Of a stretch of DNA of 64,000 bases, positions 8,499 to 17,422 are shown piece by piece. The notes beneath the pieces are model-generated. The model worked only from the letters and a program-made list of their open reading frames with translations. It ran no database searches and was not told where the DNA came from. Made by a program: the position numbers and the translations under genes. Positions within the stretch are counted from its first letter, which is position 1. Every line of letters begins with the position of its first letter. The stretch covers positions 1 through 64,000 of the forward strand of contig JAFKJK010000023.1 of the NCBI GenBank assembly GCA_017306015.1, in the 5' to 3' direction. The stretch is from Propionibacteriaceae bacterium (GTDB lineage: Bacteria; Actinomycetota; Actinomycetes; Propionibacteriales; Propionibacteriaceae).

Positions 8499-9377
8499 AT
8501 GGCGATTTGGCTCGACCAGAACTCCAAGGTCATCGTGCAGGGCATGACCGGTTCGGAGGGTCGCAAGCACACCCAGCGGATGGTCGTCGCCGGCACGAGG
8601 ATCGTCGGCGGCGTCACGCCCGGCAAGGGCGGCCAGTCGGTGACCTTCGAGGAGGACCCCGTCCCGGTGTTCGACACGGTGGCGGACGCCAGGGACGCGA
8701 CCGGGGCCAATACGTCGGTGGTCTTCGTTCCCGCTCCGTACGCCAAGGCGGCGGTGCTGGACGCGATCGCGGCCGAGATCGAGCTGGTGGTGGTGATCAC
8801 CGAGGGCATCCCGGTGAAGGACACCGCCGAGTTCGTCGCGTCCGCCCGGCGCTCCGGGAAGACGCGGATCATCGGCCCGAACTGCCCAGGGCTGATCTCA
8901 CCGGGGCAGTCGAACGTGGGGATCATCCCGCCGAACATCGCGGGCGCCGGGCCGATCGGGCTGGTGTCGAAGTCGGGGACGCTGACCTACCAGATGATGT
9001 TCGAGCTGCGCGACCTCGGCTTCTCCAGCGCCGTCGGCATCGGCGGCGACCCGGTCAACGGGACGTCCCACATCGACGCCCTGTCAGCGTTCGAGGACGA
9101 CCCCGAGACCGAGGCCATCGTGCTGATCGGCGAGATCGGTGGCGATGCGGAGGAGCGGGCCGCGGCCTACATCGCCGAGCACGTCAGCAAGCCCGTGGTC
9201 GCCTACGTGGCGGGCTTCACCGCTCCGGTCGGCAAGACGATGGGCCACGCCGGCGCGATCGTGACCGGTTCGTCCGGGACGGCCGCGGCGAAGAAGGCCG
9301 CGCTCGAAGCAGTCGGGGTCAAGGTCGGCCGGACGCCGAGCGAGACCGCGTCCCTGATGCGAGCGATCCTGGCTTAA
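8499..9377 (+). CDS. sucD: Succinate-CoA ligase, alpha subunit
   Basis: Alpha subunit of succinyl-CoA synthetase, 292 residues. It has the CoA-binding Rossmann start ([12 protein letters not shown]), [12 protein letters not shown], and the active-site region [20 protein letters not shown], where the conserved His of GHAGA is phosphorylated. GAGAAGG upstream of the ATG is the ribosome-binding site. It forms an operon with sucC. Beyond its stop the conserved actinobacterial gene order is broken by an AAA ATPase gene. Confidence 0.96.
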   Translation: MAIWLDQNSKVIVQGMTGSEGRKHTQRMVVAGTRIVGGVTPGKGGQSVTFEEDPVPVFDTVADARDATGANTSVVFVPAPYAKAAVLDAIAAEIELVVVITEGIPVKDTAEFVASARRSGKTRIIGPNCPGLISPGQSNVGIIPPNIAGAGPIGLVSKSGTLTYQMMFELRDLGFSSAVGIGGDPVNGTSHIDALSAFEDDPETEAIVLIGEIGGDAEERAAAYIAEHVSKPVVAYVAGFTAPVGKTMGHAGAIVTGSSGTAAAKKAALEAVGVKVGRTPSETASLMRAILA

Positions 9378-9406
9378 CATACATCGCACGTATTATGCAG
9401 AAAATG

Positions 9407-9412
9407 TATGAT
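9407..9412 (+). promoter_or_regulatory. -10 element of the DUF234-type ATPase gene
   Basis: TATGAT stands seven bases before the ATG at 9420, in a 42-base AT-rich gap after sucD. The gap also holds the imperfect palindrome ATGATACGTGTCAT (9408-9421). A leaderless, independently controlled transcript is implied. Confidence 0.5.
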
Positions 9413-9419
9413 ACGTGTC

Positions 9420-10850
9420 ATGGCAGAGTTCCACCCGCGCGATCGATTGTTCGCCGAGCTTCGGCGCCACCTCGACGAGGTGGTGACGTCCAGGGTCGGT
9501 CGAATCCTGGCTCTGCGGGGACGCCGCCAGGTCGGCAAGTCGACCGCGGTGGGGCGGTTCGTCGAGGCCAGCAAGGTCGCTTACGTCTTCGTCTCGGGAG
9601 TGCGCCGCGCCCCGAGCGGCCTGCAACTGCAGTTCGCCGACGAGGCGCTGCTCGAGTCCCGTTCGCGGCTCGCGGACGCGGAGCTGTTGGCGTCCTCAAG
9701 GTCGGCGACGTGGCGTGACTGGCTGGGCAAGGTGGCGCTGGCGGCGCGGGAGGGCCCGGTGATCGCGGTGCTGGACGAGTTTCCGTGGATCGCGGAGAGC
9801 GACCCCACTCTCGAGGGCCTACTGCAGGCTCAGTGGGATCGGGTCCTGGAGAAGCTCCCGGTGCTGCTGATCCTGATCGGCTCGGACGTGGCGATGATGG
9901 AGGGACTCGTCGAGCACGGCCGTCCCCTCTATGGGCGTGCCCGGCAACTGGCGGTGCCCCCGCTGAACCCGGCGGAGGTGGCGAGAGTCGTGGCCGGATG
10001 GTCCGCGTTCGAGGTCTTCGACGCCTTTCTGGTGACCGGTGGCTACCCGCGGCTGGTCACCGACCTGGCCCGGACGGGCTCGGTGAAGCGGTTCGTCCAC
10101 GAGTCGCTCTCGGACGCCTTCAGCCCGCTGATCACCAACGGCCAGCTGACTCTCGATGCCGAGTTTCCCGAAGGACGGGCCACCTACCAGGCACTGGCAG
10201 CCATCGGAGCCGACGACACCGCCAACCCCAACTTCACGAGGGTTGCTGCGACGCTGGGAGAACCGGGCGGCAAGGCGGAACAGACAGCCACCACCCGCGC
10301 GTTGGCCACGCTGACCGAGCGTGGTCTCGTGGCGCGCGAGTCGCCGGCGTGGGCCGCGCCGTCCTCGAGACTGCGGCGCTACCGGGTTGCCGATCCCTAT
10401 CTGCGGTTCTGGTTCCGCTACGCCGAGCGGTCGGCCGAGCAGGCTGCCCGCGGCCGAGCTGACCTGGCGATTGCCGCCTTCGACCGCGACTGGTCAAGTT
10501 GGCGAGGACGCAGCATCGAGCCGGTGGTCCGTCAGGCGCTGGAGTTGCTGGCCATGCGCGACGACCGGTTGGCTTCGGTGGAGCGGGTTCTTCCTTGGTG
10601 GACGCGCGACGGCAGCGCTGAGGTGGACGCCGTCGCGATGGCCGCCGACCGGACGATGCTGCTGGGGACCGTCAAGTGGCGCGAGCGCGGCGGCGTCACC
10701 GACCGGGACGTGGCCGACCTCGCGCCCGCACGTTCCCTCGTGCCGCGTTCAGCGCAGGCAAGGCTGGTCGCGATCAGCCCGTCGGGGGAGTCATCGGCGA
10801 GTGCCGACGTGAGTCTTGGCGCCGCCGACCTTCTGGGCGCCTGGAGCTAG
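9420..10850 (+). CDS. AAA+ ATPase with C-terminal DUF234 (DEXX-box) domain
   Basis: A 476-residue ATPase of the group found widely in archaea and patchily in bacteria. It has Walker A RGRRQVGKSTAVGRFV, Walker B VIAVLDEFPWIAE and a sensor-like LLILIGSDVAMME. A winged-helix-like stretch and then the DUF234 region follow (RYRVADPYLRFWFRYAE), with a nuclease-like ending that includes EVDAVAMAADRTMLLGTVKW. The start at 9420 is preferred over the in-frame ATG at 9408 because TATGAT is correctly placed for it. The gene interrupts a conserved housekeeping block and is probably acquired. Its function is unknown; toxin-antitoxin, defence or mobile-element roles have been proposed for relatives. Confidence 0.8.
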   Translation: MAEFHPRDRLFAELRRHLDEVVTSRVGRILALRGRRQVGKSTAVGRFVEASKVAYVFVSGVRRAPSGLQLQFADEALLESRSRLADAELLASSRSATWRDWLGKVALAAREGPVIAVLDEFPWIAESDPTLEGLLQAQWDRVLEKLPVLLILIGSDVAMMEGLVEHGRPLYGRARQLAVPPLNPAEVARVVAGWSAFEVFDAFLVTGGYPRLVTDLARTGSVKRFVHESLSDAFSPLITNGQLTLDAEFPEGRATYQALAAIGADDTANPNFTRVAATLGEPGGKAEQTATTRALATLTERGLVARESPAWAAPSSRLRRYRVADPYLRFWFRYAERSAEQAARGRADLAIAAFDRDWSSWRGRSIEPVVRQALELLAMRDDRLASVERVLPWWTRDGSAEVDAVAMAADRTMLLGTVKWRERGGVTDRDVADLAPARSLVPRSAQARLVAISPSGESSASADVSLGAADLLGAWS

Positions 10851-10892
10851 CGAAGCCGATCCTGCCCGCTGGGGCGGGACTGCACCGCTGGA

Positions 10893-12722
10893 TCAGCTCG
10901 CCTGGCTGGCCCGCTGGCCGGCGCGCAGCGCGATCGCGGCCCACTCGGCGTCGGTGAAGTCGAAGTCCTTGCTCGGATTGGCGAGCAGGTAGCTCACCCG
11001 GTTGCCGGCGGTGACCACCGCCACCCGGAACACGATCGTTCCGGTGGACAGCTTGTGGGTGATCTCCCACGTCTTCCCAGTGACCTGGACGCCGTTGCCG
11101 ACGCCCTTGATCGACGGGCCGGCGTTGACGGTCGCCGTCGGCGTGTTCGTCGCACAGTCGGCGATGTTCCCGGTGAGCTTGCTGGCCAGGCTCGTCGCCG
11201 CCTTCGGCGTCGAGAACCGCCACACCGCGTGGTCGATGCCGAACTGGGCCGGCGCCTTCGAGTCGCCGGTGAGCACGAAGACCCGTTCGGAGGAGTCCAT
11301 GGTGCCGGTGACCTTGGTCAGGTCGACGTCCTCGCACTGCGAGCCCTGGAGCGTGATCGCCTGGATCGGCAGCGCCGTCCACTTACCCGAGCCGGGGGTG
11401 ACCTGCGGCAGGTCCGCGGCGACCAGCCAGCCGGCCGGGTCCCCGGCGGCGGGCAAGGAGTCGGCGACGGTGAGGGTCGACGGGCAGGTGCCGCCGGCCG
11501 AGCACTGGCGGGCCAGCGCTGCGGACGCCACCTTCGCGACGGTCGCGATGCTCAGGTTCGCGTCCCCGGTCACGTCGAACGTGTTCAGGGTGCGGCCGGA
11601 CCGGGTCAGCAGCAGGACGTGATGCTCGTCCTTGGTCGCCTGGATCGTCAGCCGGACGGCGTCCGCACTGTCGGCGAGTCCCTTCACCGTCGACGCGCCC
11701 GCGATCAGTACGCTGTCGTGCGGGCAGGCCCCCGCGTCGGCGAGTTGCGCAGCGTACGCCTGCGTCGCGGCGGGCTCGTCGGCGAACGTGTAGACGAACT
11801 GCAGGACGCTGCCGGAGGCGGACGTGAGCAGCCGGCTGGCGCTGCGCTGCGCCGCCGGCTGAGTGTCCTGACCGACGCACAGCGGGGTGCGGGTGACGCC
11901 GACTTCCTGCCAGGTCCCATCCCCGAGCGCAGCGACCTCGGTCGTGGTCAGCAGCGGGTCGACGGGCTTGGCCGCCGGATTGGTCGCGGCCGGGTTGCGG
12001 CTGAGGATCGAGTAGGCCACCGCCCCGGCGATCAGGGCGAGTGCGAGTGCGGCGGCGACCACGATCACGACCGTCCGCGACCTGCGCCGAGGCTCCTTGC
12101 CGGCCGCATGGCGACCGGCCTCGGGCGCGGGATGCGCCTCGGCCTTGGCGCGCTCCTTCGCGGCCCGCGCCTCGGCCTTCGCGTCTGCCTTCGCCTTGGC
12201 CTTCGCAGCGCGGGGACTGAGCGGTTCGGGCCGGCTCTCCGGTGTGGCCGCCGACTCCGAGCCTCCGGTCGGCATGGCCATGCTCGGTACCGGTCCGGGG
12301 GGCTGCGAAGCCGGGCCAGCGGTCCGACCGATCGGCTGGTACGGCACGGTCACCGGCGGCGGCGCGACGGGCCGGCTCACCGGGGGCAGCAGCGGCTCGT
12401 AGTCGGACATCGGGGACGTCACGCTCACCGCCGAGCGGCGCGGCGCGGCCCAGTCGTTCTCGTACGGGGCGTCGTCTGCGGAGAACCGGCGTCCTGCCGA
12501 GGCCGGCAGCGGCTCCCACACCGGCAGCACGGGCCGCGGCGGGGGAACCGACGTCCCCGACCTGGGTTCGTCGGGTCCGAAGGCGAGGCGACGCATCCTG
12601 GCCGTGTCCGTCATCGGGGACGCAGGCGAGGCTGCGGGCTCGTCCGGGCTCTGGACGGAGGGCTCGCTCCAGTCATCCGGCAGCGGGTCAAGCGCCCGGC
12701 GCGGCTGCGGCGTCCCCTCCAC
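10893..12722 (-). CDS. Membrane-anchored protein with proline-rich cytoplasmic half and extracellular sensor-like domains
   Basis: About 609 residues, not recognised as a named family. A Pro/Ser/Ala-rich N-terminal third is followed by an Ala-Lys-Glu-rich low-complexity helix (AKAKADAKAEARAAKERAKA), one transmembrane helix (VVIVVAAALALALIAGAVAY) and an outer part with two similar segments. Their beginnings, LLTTTEVAALGDGTWQEVGV and LTVADSLPAAGDPAGWLVA, and paired Cys residues loosely recall PknH-type sensor domains, without a kinase. The GTG at 12722 is favoured by AAGGA six bases upstream. An ATG at 12827 in the same frame would overlap the start codon of the divergent gene. The start is uncertain. 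Confidence 0.7.
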   Translation of the reverse strand: MEGTPQPRRALDPLPDDWSEPSVQSPDEPAASPASPMTDTARMRRLAFGPDEPRSGTSVPPPRPVLPVWEPLPASAGRRFSADDAPYENDWAAPRRSAVSVTSPMSDYEPLLPPVSRPVAPPPVTVPYQPIGRTAGPASQPPGPVPSMAMPTGGSESAATPESRPEPLSPRAAKAKAKADAKAEARAAKERAKAEAHPAPEAGRHAAGKEPRRRSRTVVIVVAAALALALIAGAVAYSILSRNPAATNPAAKPVDPLLTTTEVAALGDGTWQEVGVTRTPLCVGQDTQPAAQRSASRLLTSASGSVLQFVYTFADEPAATQAYAAQLADAGACPHDSVLIAGASTVKGLADSADAVRLTIQATKDEHHVLLLTRSGRTLNTFDVTGDANLSIATVAKVASAALARQCSAGGTCPSTLTVADSLPAAGDPAGWLVAADLPQVTPGSGKWTALPIQAITLQGSQCEDVDLTKVTGTMDSSERVFVLTGDSKAPAQFGIDHAVWRFSTPKAATSLASKLTGNIADCATNTPTATVNAGPSIKGVGNGVQVTGKTWEITHKLSTGTIVFRVAVVTAGNRVSYLLANPSKDFDFTDAEWAAIALRAGQRASQAS

Positions 12723-12825
12723 CTCAAATCCTTCTTCGCGGCCCAAGTCAACTTCGGCCAGTGTAATGGCGAGCCCGCGTGTCCGCCCGGAAGCTGGGAA
12801 AGGCTCAGGTAACCATTGAGGAAGC

Positions 12826-14058
12826 ATGCCTGGACCCAGAACCCGCCGGACGCCGCGACTGCGGCTCGGCACCACGAGCGCCCGGACGCAACCCATCCTG
12901 GACGACCCACCGGTCCTCCCACCGGTACTGGTCGCGATCGGCGGTGGACTCGCCGCGGCGCTCGCCGGGGCGCTGCTCGTCGGCGCCGTCGTCCTGATCG
13001 GCTGGTGGGGCGCCGTTTCGGTGTCGGTCCCCGCGATGCTCCGCACCATCGGAGGCGTCTGGCTGCTCGGCAACGGCGGCCCCCTCGTGGCGCAGGGACT
13101 ACGGATCACGCTCGTTCCGCTCGGCCTGACCGCCGTGTTCGCGCTGCTCTGTGCCGCCACGGCTGCCTTCGGCTACCAGCAGGCCGCCCGGGCGCGGCCC
13201 CGTCCGGCGCGGGGACGCGAACAGGTGCGGATGATCGTGCTGGTCGCAGCCGAGCTCACCCTCGGGTACGCGGCCGGGGCCGCGGCGATGGCGGCCGGCA
13301 TCGGCGGGCCGGTCCTCGCGGTGGTTCCGGGCGCTGCCGGGGTAGCTGTGGTCGGCGGCCTGGCGGGTGCCTGGTGGCAGTCGGGACACCGCCTGCCGGC
13401 ACCGGTCTGGCTGCGCGCCGCGGCCAGGGGCGCGCTCGCCGGGATCCTTGCCCTGGCAGGAGTGGCGGCGGTCGTCCTCGGCGTCGCCCTGGTGCTGGGC
13501 GAACCGCGGATCCAGACCCTGGAGCAGCAGCTCGGGTTCGACGCCGCCGGCAACGTCGTCTGGGCGCTGGTCGGACTGCTCTACCTCCCCACGTTGCTCG
13601 GCTGGGCCGCGTCCTGGCTGCTCGGTGCGGGGTTCGCGCTCGGCGAGGGGTCGCTGGTCGCGCCGTGGGCGACGCAGCTCGGTCTGCTGCCCTCGATCCC
13701 GGTCTTCGGTGCCCTGCCCGACGGCGCGGGTGGTCTGGAGGCCTGGCTCGCAGTCGGTGTCCTGCCGGGCCTCGTGGCCGGTGCCACCGCGGTGGCGGCG
13801 GCCGCCCGCACCCGGGACGGGAGCACCAGTCCGGTGGCGGCCCTGGTCTCGGGCGCGCTCGCCGGCCTGCTGGCGGGCCTCGGGTTCCTCGTCTGGGCGG
13901 CGCTCAGCCGCGGCGGCCTCGGCTCGGACCGGTTCGCGACCGTCGGCCCGCTCTTCCCGGAGGCGCTGATCGGCCTGGCCACGATCGTCTTCTCCGCAGC
14001 GATCGGGGCCGTTGCGGCCTGGGTCCTGGCCGTCCGCAGGACGCAGGCCCGAGGCTGA
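12826..14058 (+). CDS. PerM-like polytopic membrane protein (DUF6350)
   Basis: A 410-residue integral membrane protein with about nine hydrophobic segments rich in Ala, Gly, Val and Leu, for example LVAIGGGLAAALAGALLVGA and VVLGVALVLG. Its place directly before purN and purH after sucCD equals that of perM (Rv0955) in M. tuberculosis, a membrane protein reported to act in cell division and persistence. The assignment rests on position and topology. GAGGA lies four bases before the ATG at 12826. That ATG forms the palindrome CATG with a possible start of the opposite gene. Confidence 0.75.
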   Translation: MPGPRTRRTPRLRLGTTSARTQPILDDPPVLPPVLVAIGGGLAAALAGALLVGAVVLIGWWGAVSVSVPAMLRTIGGVWLLGNGGPLVAQGLRITLVPLGLTAVFALLCAATAAFGYQQAARARPRPARGREQVRMIVLVAAELTLGYAAGAAAMAAGIGGPVLAVVPGAAGVAVVGGLAGAWWQSGHRLPAPVWLRAAARGALAGILALAGVAAVVLGVALVLGEPRIQTLEQQLGFDAAGNVVWALVGLLYLPTLLGWAASWLLGAGFALGEGSLVAPWATQLGLLPSIPVFGALPDGAGGLEAWLAVGVLPGLVAGATAVAAAARTRDGSTSPVAALVSGALAGLLAGLGFLVWAALSRGGLGSDRFATVGPLFPEALIGLATIVFSAAIGAVAAWVLAVRRTQARG

Positions 14059-14075
14059 CCGGGACGGCCCTCGGG

Positions 14076-14081
14076 TAGGGT
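14076..14081 (+). promoter_or_regulatory. -10 element of purN
   Basis: TAGGGT followed by seven bases and the ATG at 14089. No Shine-Dalgarno is present, so a leaderless purN-purH message is likely. Confidence 0.5.
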
Positions 14082-14088
14082 TCGGGCC

Positions 14089-14661
14089 ATGCCGTTGCGC
14101 CTGGTGGTCCTGGTCTCGGGCACCGGCACACTCCTGCAGGCCCTGCTGGACGCACAGGCGTCCGGACGCCTGGACGCCACCGTCGAGGCCGTCGGCTCCG
14201 ACCGTCCCGGGGTCGCCGGACTGGCCCGGGCGGAGGCTGCCGGGGTGCCCACCTTCGTCCATCCGCTGGAACGCGGCGCCGACCGGGCCGCCTGGGACGC
14301 CGGGCTCACGGAGCGGGTGGCTGCCCATGCGCCGGACCTGGTGGTCAGCGCCGGCTTCCTGAAGCTGGTCGGGCCGACGTTCCTGGCCCGCTTCCCCGGC
14401 CGGATGATCAACACCCACCCGGCGCTACTGCCGTCCTTTCCCGGCCTGCACGGCGTCCGCGACGCCCTCGCGGCCGGAGTGAAGGTCACCGGTGCCACGG
14501 TCTTCCTCGTGGACGCGGGCGTCGACACCGGCCGGATCCTCGCCCAGGAGGCGGTACGAGTGCTGGCCGGTGACGACGAGGAGAGCCTGCACGAGCGGAT
14601 CAAGGTGGTCGAACGGCAGCTGCTCGTCGATACCGTGAACGAACTAGCCAAGGGGAAATGA
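14089..14661 (+). CDS. purN: Phosphoribosylglycinamide formyltransferase
   Basis: Transfers a formyl group from 10-formyl-tetrahydrofolate to GAR, step three of purine synthesis. 190 residues, typical length. The N-terminus [20 protein letters not shown] is the substrate-binding loop. The catalytic region has [20 protein letters not shown] (the N-x-H pair) and [16 protein letters not shown] (the essential Asp). The TGA stop overlaps the purH start, which implies translational coupling. Confidence 0.95.
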   Translation: MPLRLVVLVSGTGTLLQALLDAQASGRLDATVEAVGSDRPGVAGLARAEAAGVPTFVHPLERGADRAAWDAGLTERVAAHAPDLVVSAGFLKLVGPTFLARFPGRMINTHPALLPSFPGLHGVRDALAAGVKVTGATVFLVDAGVDTGRILAQEAVRVLAGDDEESLHERIKVVERQLLVDTVNELAKGK

Positions 14662-16220
14662 TGTCCGATCTGCTGCCCATCCGCCGCGCCCTGGTCTCGG
14701 TCTACGACAAGTCCGGTCTCGTAGACCTCGGCATGGCTCTCGCGAAGGCCGGAGTGGAGATCGTGTCCACCGGCTCGACAGCGTCCACCCTCGCGGCCGC
14801 CGGCGTCCCGGTGACACCGGTGGAGCAGGTCACCGGCTTCCCCGAGTGCCTGGACGGGCGGGTGAAGACCCTGCACCCGCACATCCACGCCGGCATCCTC
14901 GCCGACCGGCGGCTGGCGTCCCACCGGGAGCAACTCGCCGAGCTCGGGGTCGAGCCGTTCGACCTGGTGGTCTCCAACCTCTACCCGTTCACCGAAACGG
15001 TCGCCTCCGGCGCGTCCCAGGACGAGTGCATCGAGCAGATCGACATCGGCGGCCCTTCGATGGTGCGGGCGGCCGCCAAGAACCATCCCTCGGTCGCCAT
15101 CGTCACCTCGCCGGCCCAATACCCGCAGGTGCTGGACGCCCTGGCGGCGGGCGGCTTCGACCTCGATGCCCGCAAGGCCCTGGCCGCTGCCGCCTTCGTC
15201 CACACCGCCACCTACGACGTTGCCGTGGCGTCCTGGATGGGCAGCGTGCTGACCGACTCCTCCGGCGGTGACGGGTTCCCCACCTGGGTGGGCGGCACCT
15301 GGGACAAGCTCGGCACCCTTCGCTACGGCGAGAACAGTCACCAGCGGGCGGCCCTGTACCGCAACGGGTATCGCGCGGCCGGGATCGCGACCGCCGAACA
15401 GCTCGGCGGCAAGGAGATGAGTTACAACAACTACACCGACGGTGACGCCGCCTACCGGGCCGCGTACGACTTCAGCGAGCCTGCGGTGGCGATCATCAAG
15501 CACGCCAACCCGTGCGGGATCGCTGTCGGAGTCGACATCGCCGAAGCGCATCGGCTGGCCCACGCCTGCGACCCGGTGTCGGCCTACGGAGGGGTGATCG
15601 CGGCCAACCGTCCGATCAGCGTGGCGGCCGCGACCCAGATCGCGGAGATCTTCACCGAGGTGGTGATCGCGCCCGACTACGAGGACGGGGCGCTGGAGAT
15701 CCTGTCGAAGAAGAAGAACCTGCGGATCCTGAAGGCCGTCCCGTACCCGGCGTCGGGGGTCGAGACGAAGGCCATCTCCGGCGGGCTGCTGATGCAGGCG
15801 TCCGACCGGATCGACGCGGACGGCGACGACCCGGCGAACTGGCGGCTGGTCTCGGGCCAGCCTGCCGATGCCGCGACCCTGGCCGACCTCGCCTTCGCCT
15901 GGCGGGCCTGCCGCGCGGTGAAGTCGAACGCGATCCTGCTGGCGTCCGGCGGTGCGTCCGTCGGAGTGGGGATGGGGCAGGTCAACCGGGTGGACTCCTG
16001 CCGGCTCGCGGTCGAGCGGGCCGGCGATCGGGCACGGGGGTCGGTGGCCGCCTCGGACGCGTTCTTCCCGTTCAACGACGGCCCGGCGATCCTCATCGAA
16101 GCGGGGGTGACGGCGATCGTCCAGCCCGGCGGGTCGGTTCGCGACGCCGATACGATCGAGGCAGCGACGTCGGCCGGCGTGACCATGTACTTCACCGGCA
16201 CAAGGCACTTCTTCCACTGA
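14661..16220 (+). CDS. purH: Bifunctional AICAR transformylase / IMP cyclohydrolase
   Basis: Catalyses the last two steps of IMP synthesis, 519 residues. The N-terminal MGS-like cyclohydrolase domain has [16 protein letters not shown] and [13 protein letters not shown]. The C-terminal transformylase has [27 protein letters not shown] (the Lys-His pair) and [11 protein letters not shown]. Two adjacent ATG codons exist; the second, at 14661, is five bases after AGGGG and shares one base with the purN stop. The neighbouring folD and purN serve the same folate-linked purine pathway. Confidence 0.96.
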   Translation: MSDLLPIRRALVSVYDKSGLVDLGMALAKAGVEIVSTGSTASTLAAAGVPVTPVEQVTGFPECLDGRVKTLHPHIHAGILADRRLASHREQLAELGVEPFDLVVSNLYPFTETVASGASQDECIEQIDIGGPSMVRAAAKNHPSVAIVTSPAQYPQVLDALAAGGFDLDARKALAAAAFVHTATYDVAVASWMGSVLTDSSGGDGFPTWVGGTWDKLGTLRYGENSHQRAALYRNGYRAAGIATAEQLGGKEMSYNNYTDGDAAYRAAYDFSEPAVAIIKHANPCGIAVGVDIAEAHRLAHACDPVSAYGGVIAANRPISVAAATQIAEIFTEVVIAPDYEDGALEILSKKKNLRILKAVPYPASGVETKAISGGLLMQASDRIDADGDDPANWRLVSGQPADAATLADLAFAWRACRAVKSNAILLASGGASVGVGMGQVNRVDSCRLAVERAGDRARGSVAASDAFFPFNDGPAILIEAGVTAIVQPGGSVRDADTIEAATSAGVTMYFTGTRHFFH

Positions 16221-16228
16221 GAGGCCCC

Positions 16229-17077
16229 ATGACTGCACAGCTCCTGGACGGGAGGGCCGTCCTCGCCACCATCAAGGCCGAGCTGGGGGTGCGGGTGCGC
16301 GCGCTGGCGGCTCGCGGGCTGCGTCCGGGGCTGGGGACGGTGCTGGTCGGCGATGACCCGGGCAGCCACAGCTACGTCCGGATGAAGCACCGAGACTGCG
16401 CTGAGGTGGGGATCACCTCGATCCGGGTCGACCTGCCGGCCGACGCGCCGGCGGAGATGGTCGCCGAGGCGATCGCCGGGCTGAACGCGGACGACGCGTG
16501 CACCGGCTACATCGTGCAACTGCCCCTGCCGAAGCACCTGGACGAGAACGCGATGCTCTCCCTCATCGACCCGGACAAGGACGCGGACGGGCTGCACCCG
16601 GTGAACCTCGGCAAGCTCGTGCTGAACGAGCCGGCGCCGCTGCCGTGCACGCCGCGGGGGATCGTCGAGTTGCTGCGCCGCCACGACGTGCCGTTGGCCG
16701 GCGCCGAGGTGTGCGTCGTCGGCCGGGGGATCACCGTCGGGCGTCCGCTGGGGCTGATCCTGACCCGGCGCAGCGAGAACTGCACCGTCACCCTGTGCCA
16801 CACCGGCACCCGCGACCTGGCCGCGCACACTCGGTCGGCCGACATCGTGGTCGCGGCCGCCGGAGTGCCGCACCTGATCGACGCCGGGATGATCCGCGAG
16901 GGTGCGGTCGTGCTGGACGTGGGCGTCAGCAGGGTGGACGGCAAGCTCGTCGGAGACGTGGCTCCCGACGTGGCGGCCAAGGCGTCCTGGGTGGCCCCGA
17001 ACCCCGGCGGGGTCGGACCGATGACCCGGGCGATGCTGCTGTCCAACGTGGTGGACCGGGCCGAAGCGTTCGAATGA
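16229..17077 (+). CDS. folD: Methylenetetrahydrofolate dehydrogenase / cyclohydrolase
   Basis: Interconverts 5,10-methylene-, 5,10-methenyl- and 10-formyl-tetrahydrofolate with NADP, supplying the formyl donor used by PurN and PurH. 282 residues. Family signatures are [30 protein letters not shown] and, in the NADP domain, [16 protein letters not shown] and [13 protein letters not shown]. It starts eight bases after the purH stop and overlaps the next gene by ATGA, so purN-purH-folD-DUF3017 looks like one operon. Confidence 0.96.
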   Translation: MTAQLLDGRAVLATIKAELGVRVRALAARGLRPGLGTVLVGDDPGSHSYVRMKHRDCAEVGITSIRVDLPADAPAEMVAEAIAGLNADDACTGYIVQLPLPKHLDENAMLSLIDPDKDADGLHPVNLGKLVLNEPAPLPCTPRGIVELLRRHDVPLAGAEVCVVGRGITVGRPLGLILTRRSENCTVTLCHTGTRDLAAHTRSADIVVAAAGVPHLIDAGMIREGAVVLDVGVSRVDGKLVGDVAPDVAAKASWVAPNPGGVGPMTRAMLLSNVVDRAEAFE

Positions 17078-17385
17078 CCAGCCCGTCGACCGACTCCCGT
17101 CCGCCGAAGACCGTCGTCCAGCAGATCATCGGCCAGTGGCCACTGGCCACCGTCCTGGTCGGGGTCCTGGTCGGGCTGGTGATCGCCGTCCCGCTCGACC
17201 ACTGGCGGATCGGCAGCACCCTGATCGGCCTATCGGTGACGCTCGGCGGTCTGCTCCGCCTGCTGCCGCAACAGCGCGTGGGCCTGCTCGCCGTCCGGAG
17301 CCGGCTGATCGACACGATCCTGCTGCTGGGCAGCGGCCTCGGGATCCTGCTGCTGAGCTGGATCGTCCCGCCCACCGCCCGCTGA
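17074..17385 (+). CDS. DUF3017 family membrane protein
   Basis: A 103-residue protein with three hydrophobic segments ([51 protein letters not shown]). Small DUF3017 proteins commonly follow folD in actinobacteria, and the ATGA overlap with folD fits this. No function is known for the family. It is the last gene of the purine/folate operon. Confidence 0.8.
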   Translation: MTSPSTDSRPPKTVVQQIIGQWPLATVLVGVLVGLVIAVPLDHWRIGSTLIGLSVTLGGLLRLLPQQRVGLLAVRSRLIDTILLLGSGLGILLLSWIVPPTAR

Positions 17386-17420
17386 CCCGGTCGTGGCGAG
17401 CATCTCGCCGCCCTGCCGGG
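17386..17420. terminator. Hairpin between convergent DUF3017 and acyl-CoA synthetase genes
   Basis: An inner stem GGCGAG (17395-17400) and CTCGCC (17404-17409) with a CAT loop is enclosed by CCCGG (17386-17390) and CCGGG (17416-17420). It fills the 37-base gap between two convergent stop codons and could end transcription in both directions. Confidence 0.55.
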
Positions 17421-17422
17421 AG

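Noticed and set aside
10893..13160. Long minus-strand extension of the proline-rich membrane protein to about 755 residues
   Set aside because: The extra N-terminal part lies antisense to the perM-like gene, has low-complexity composition typical of antisense frames, and lacks a start signal.
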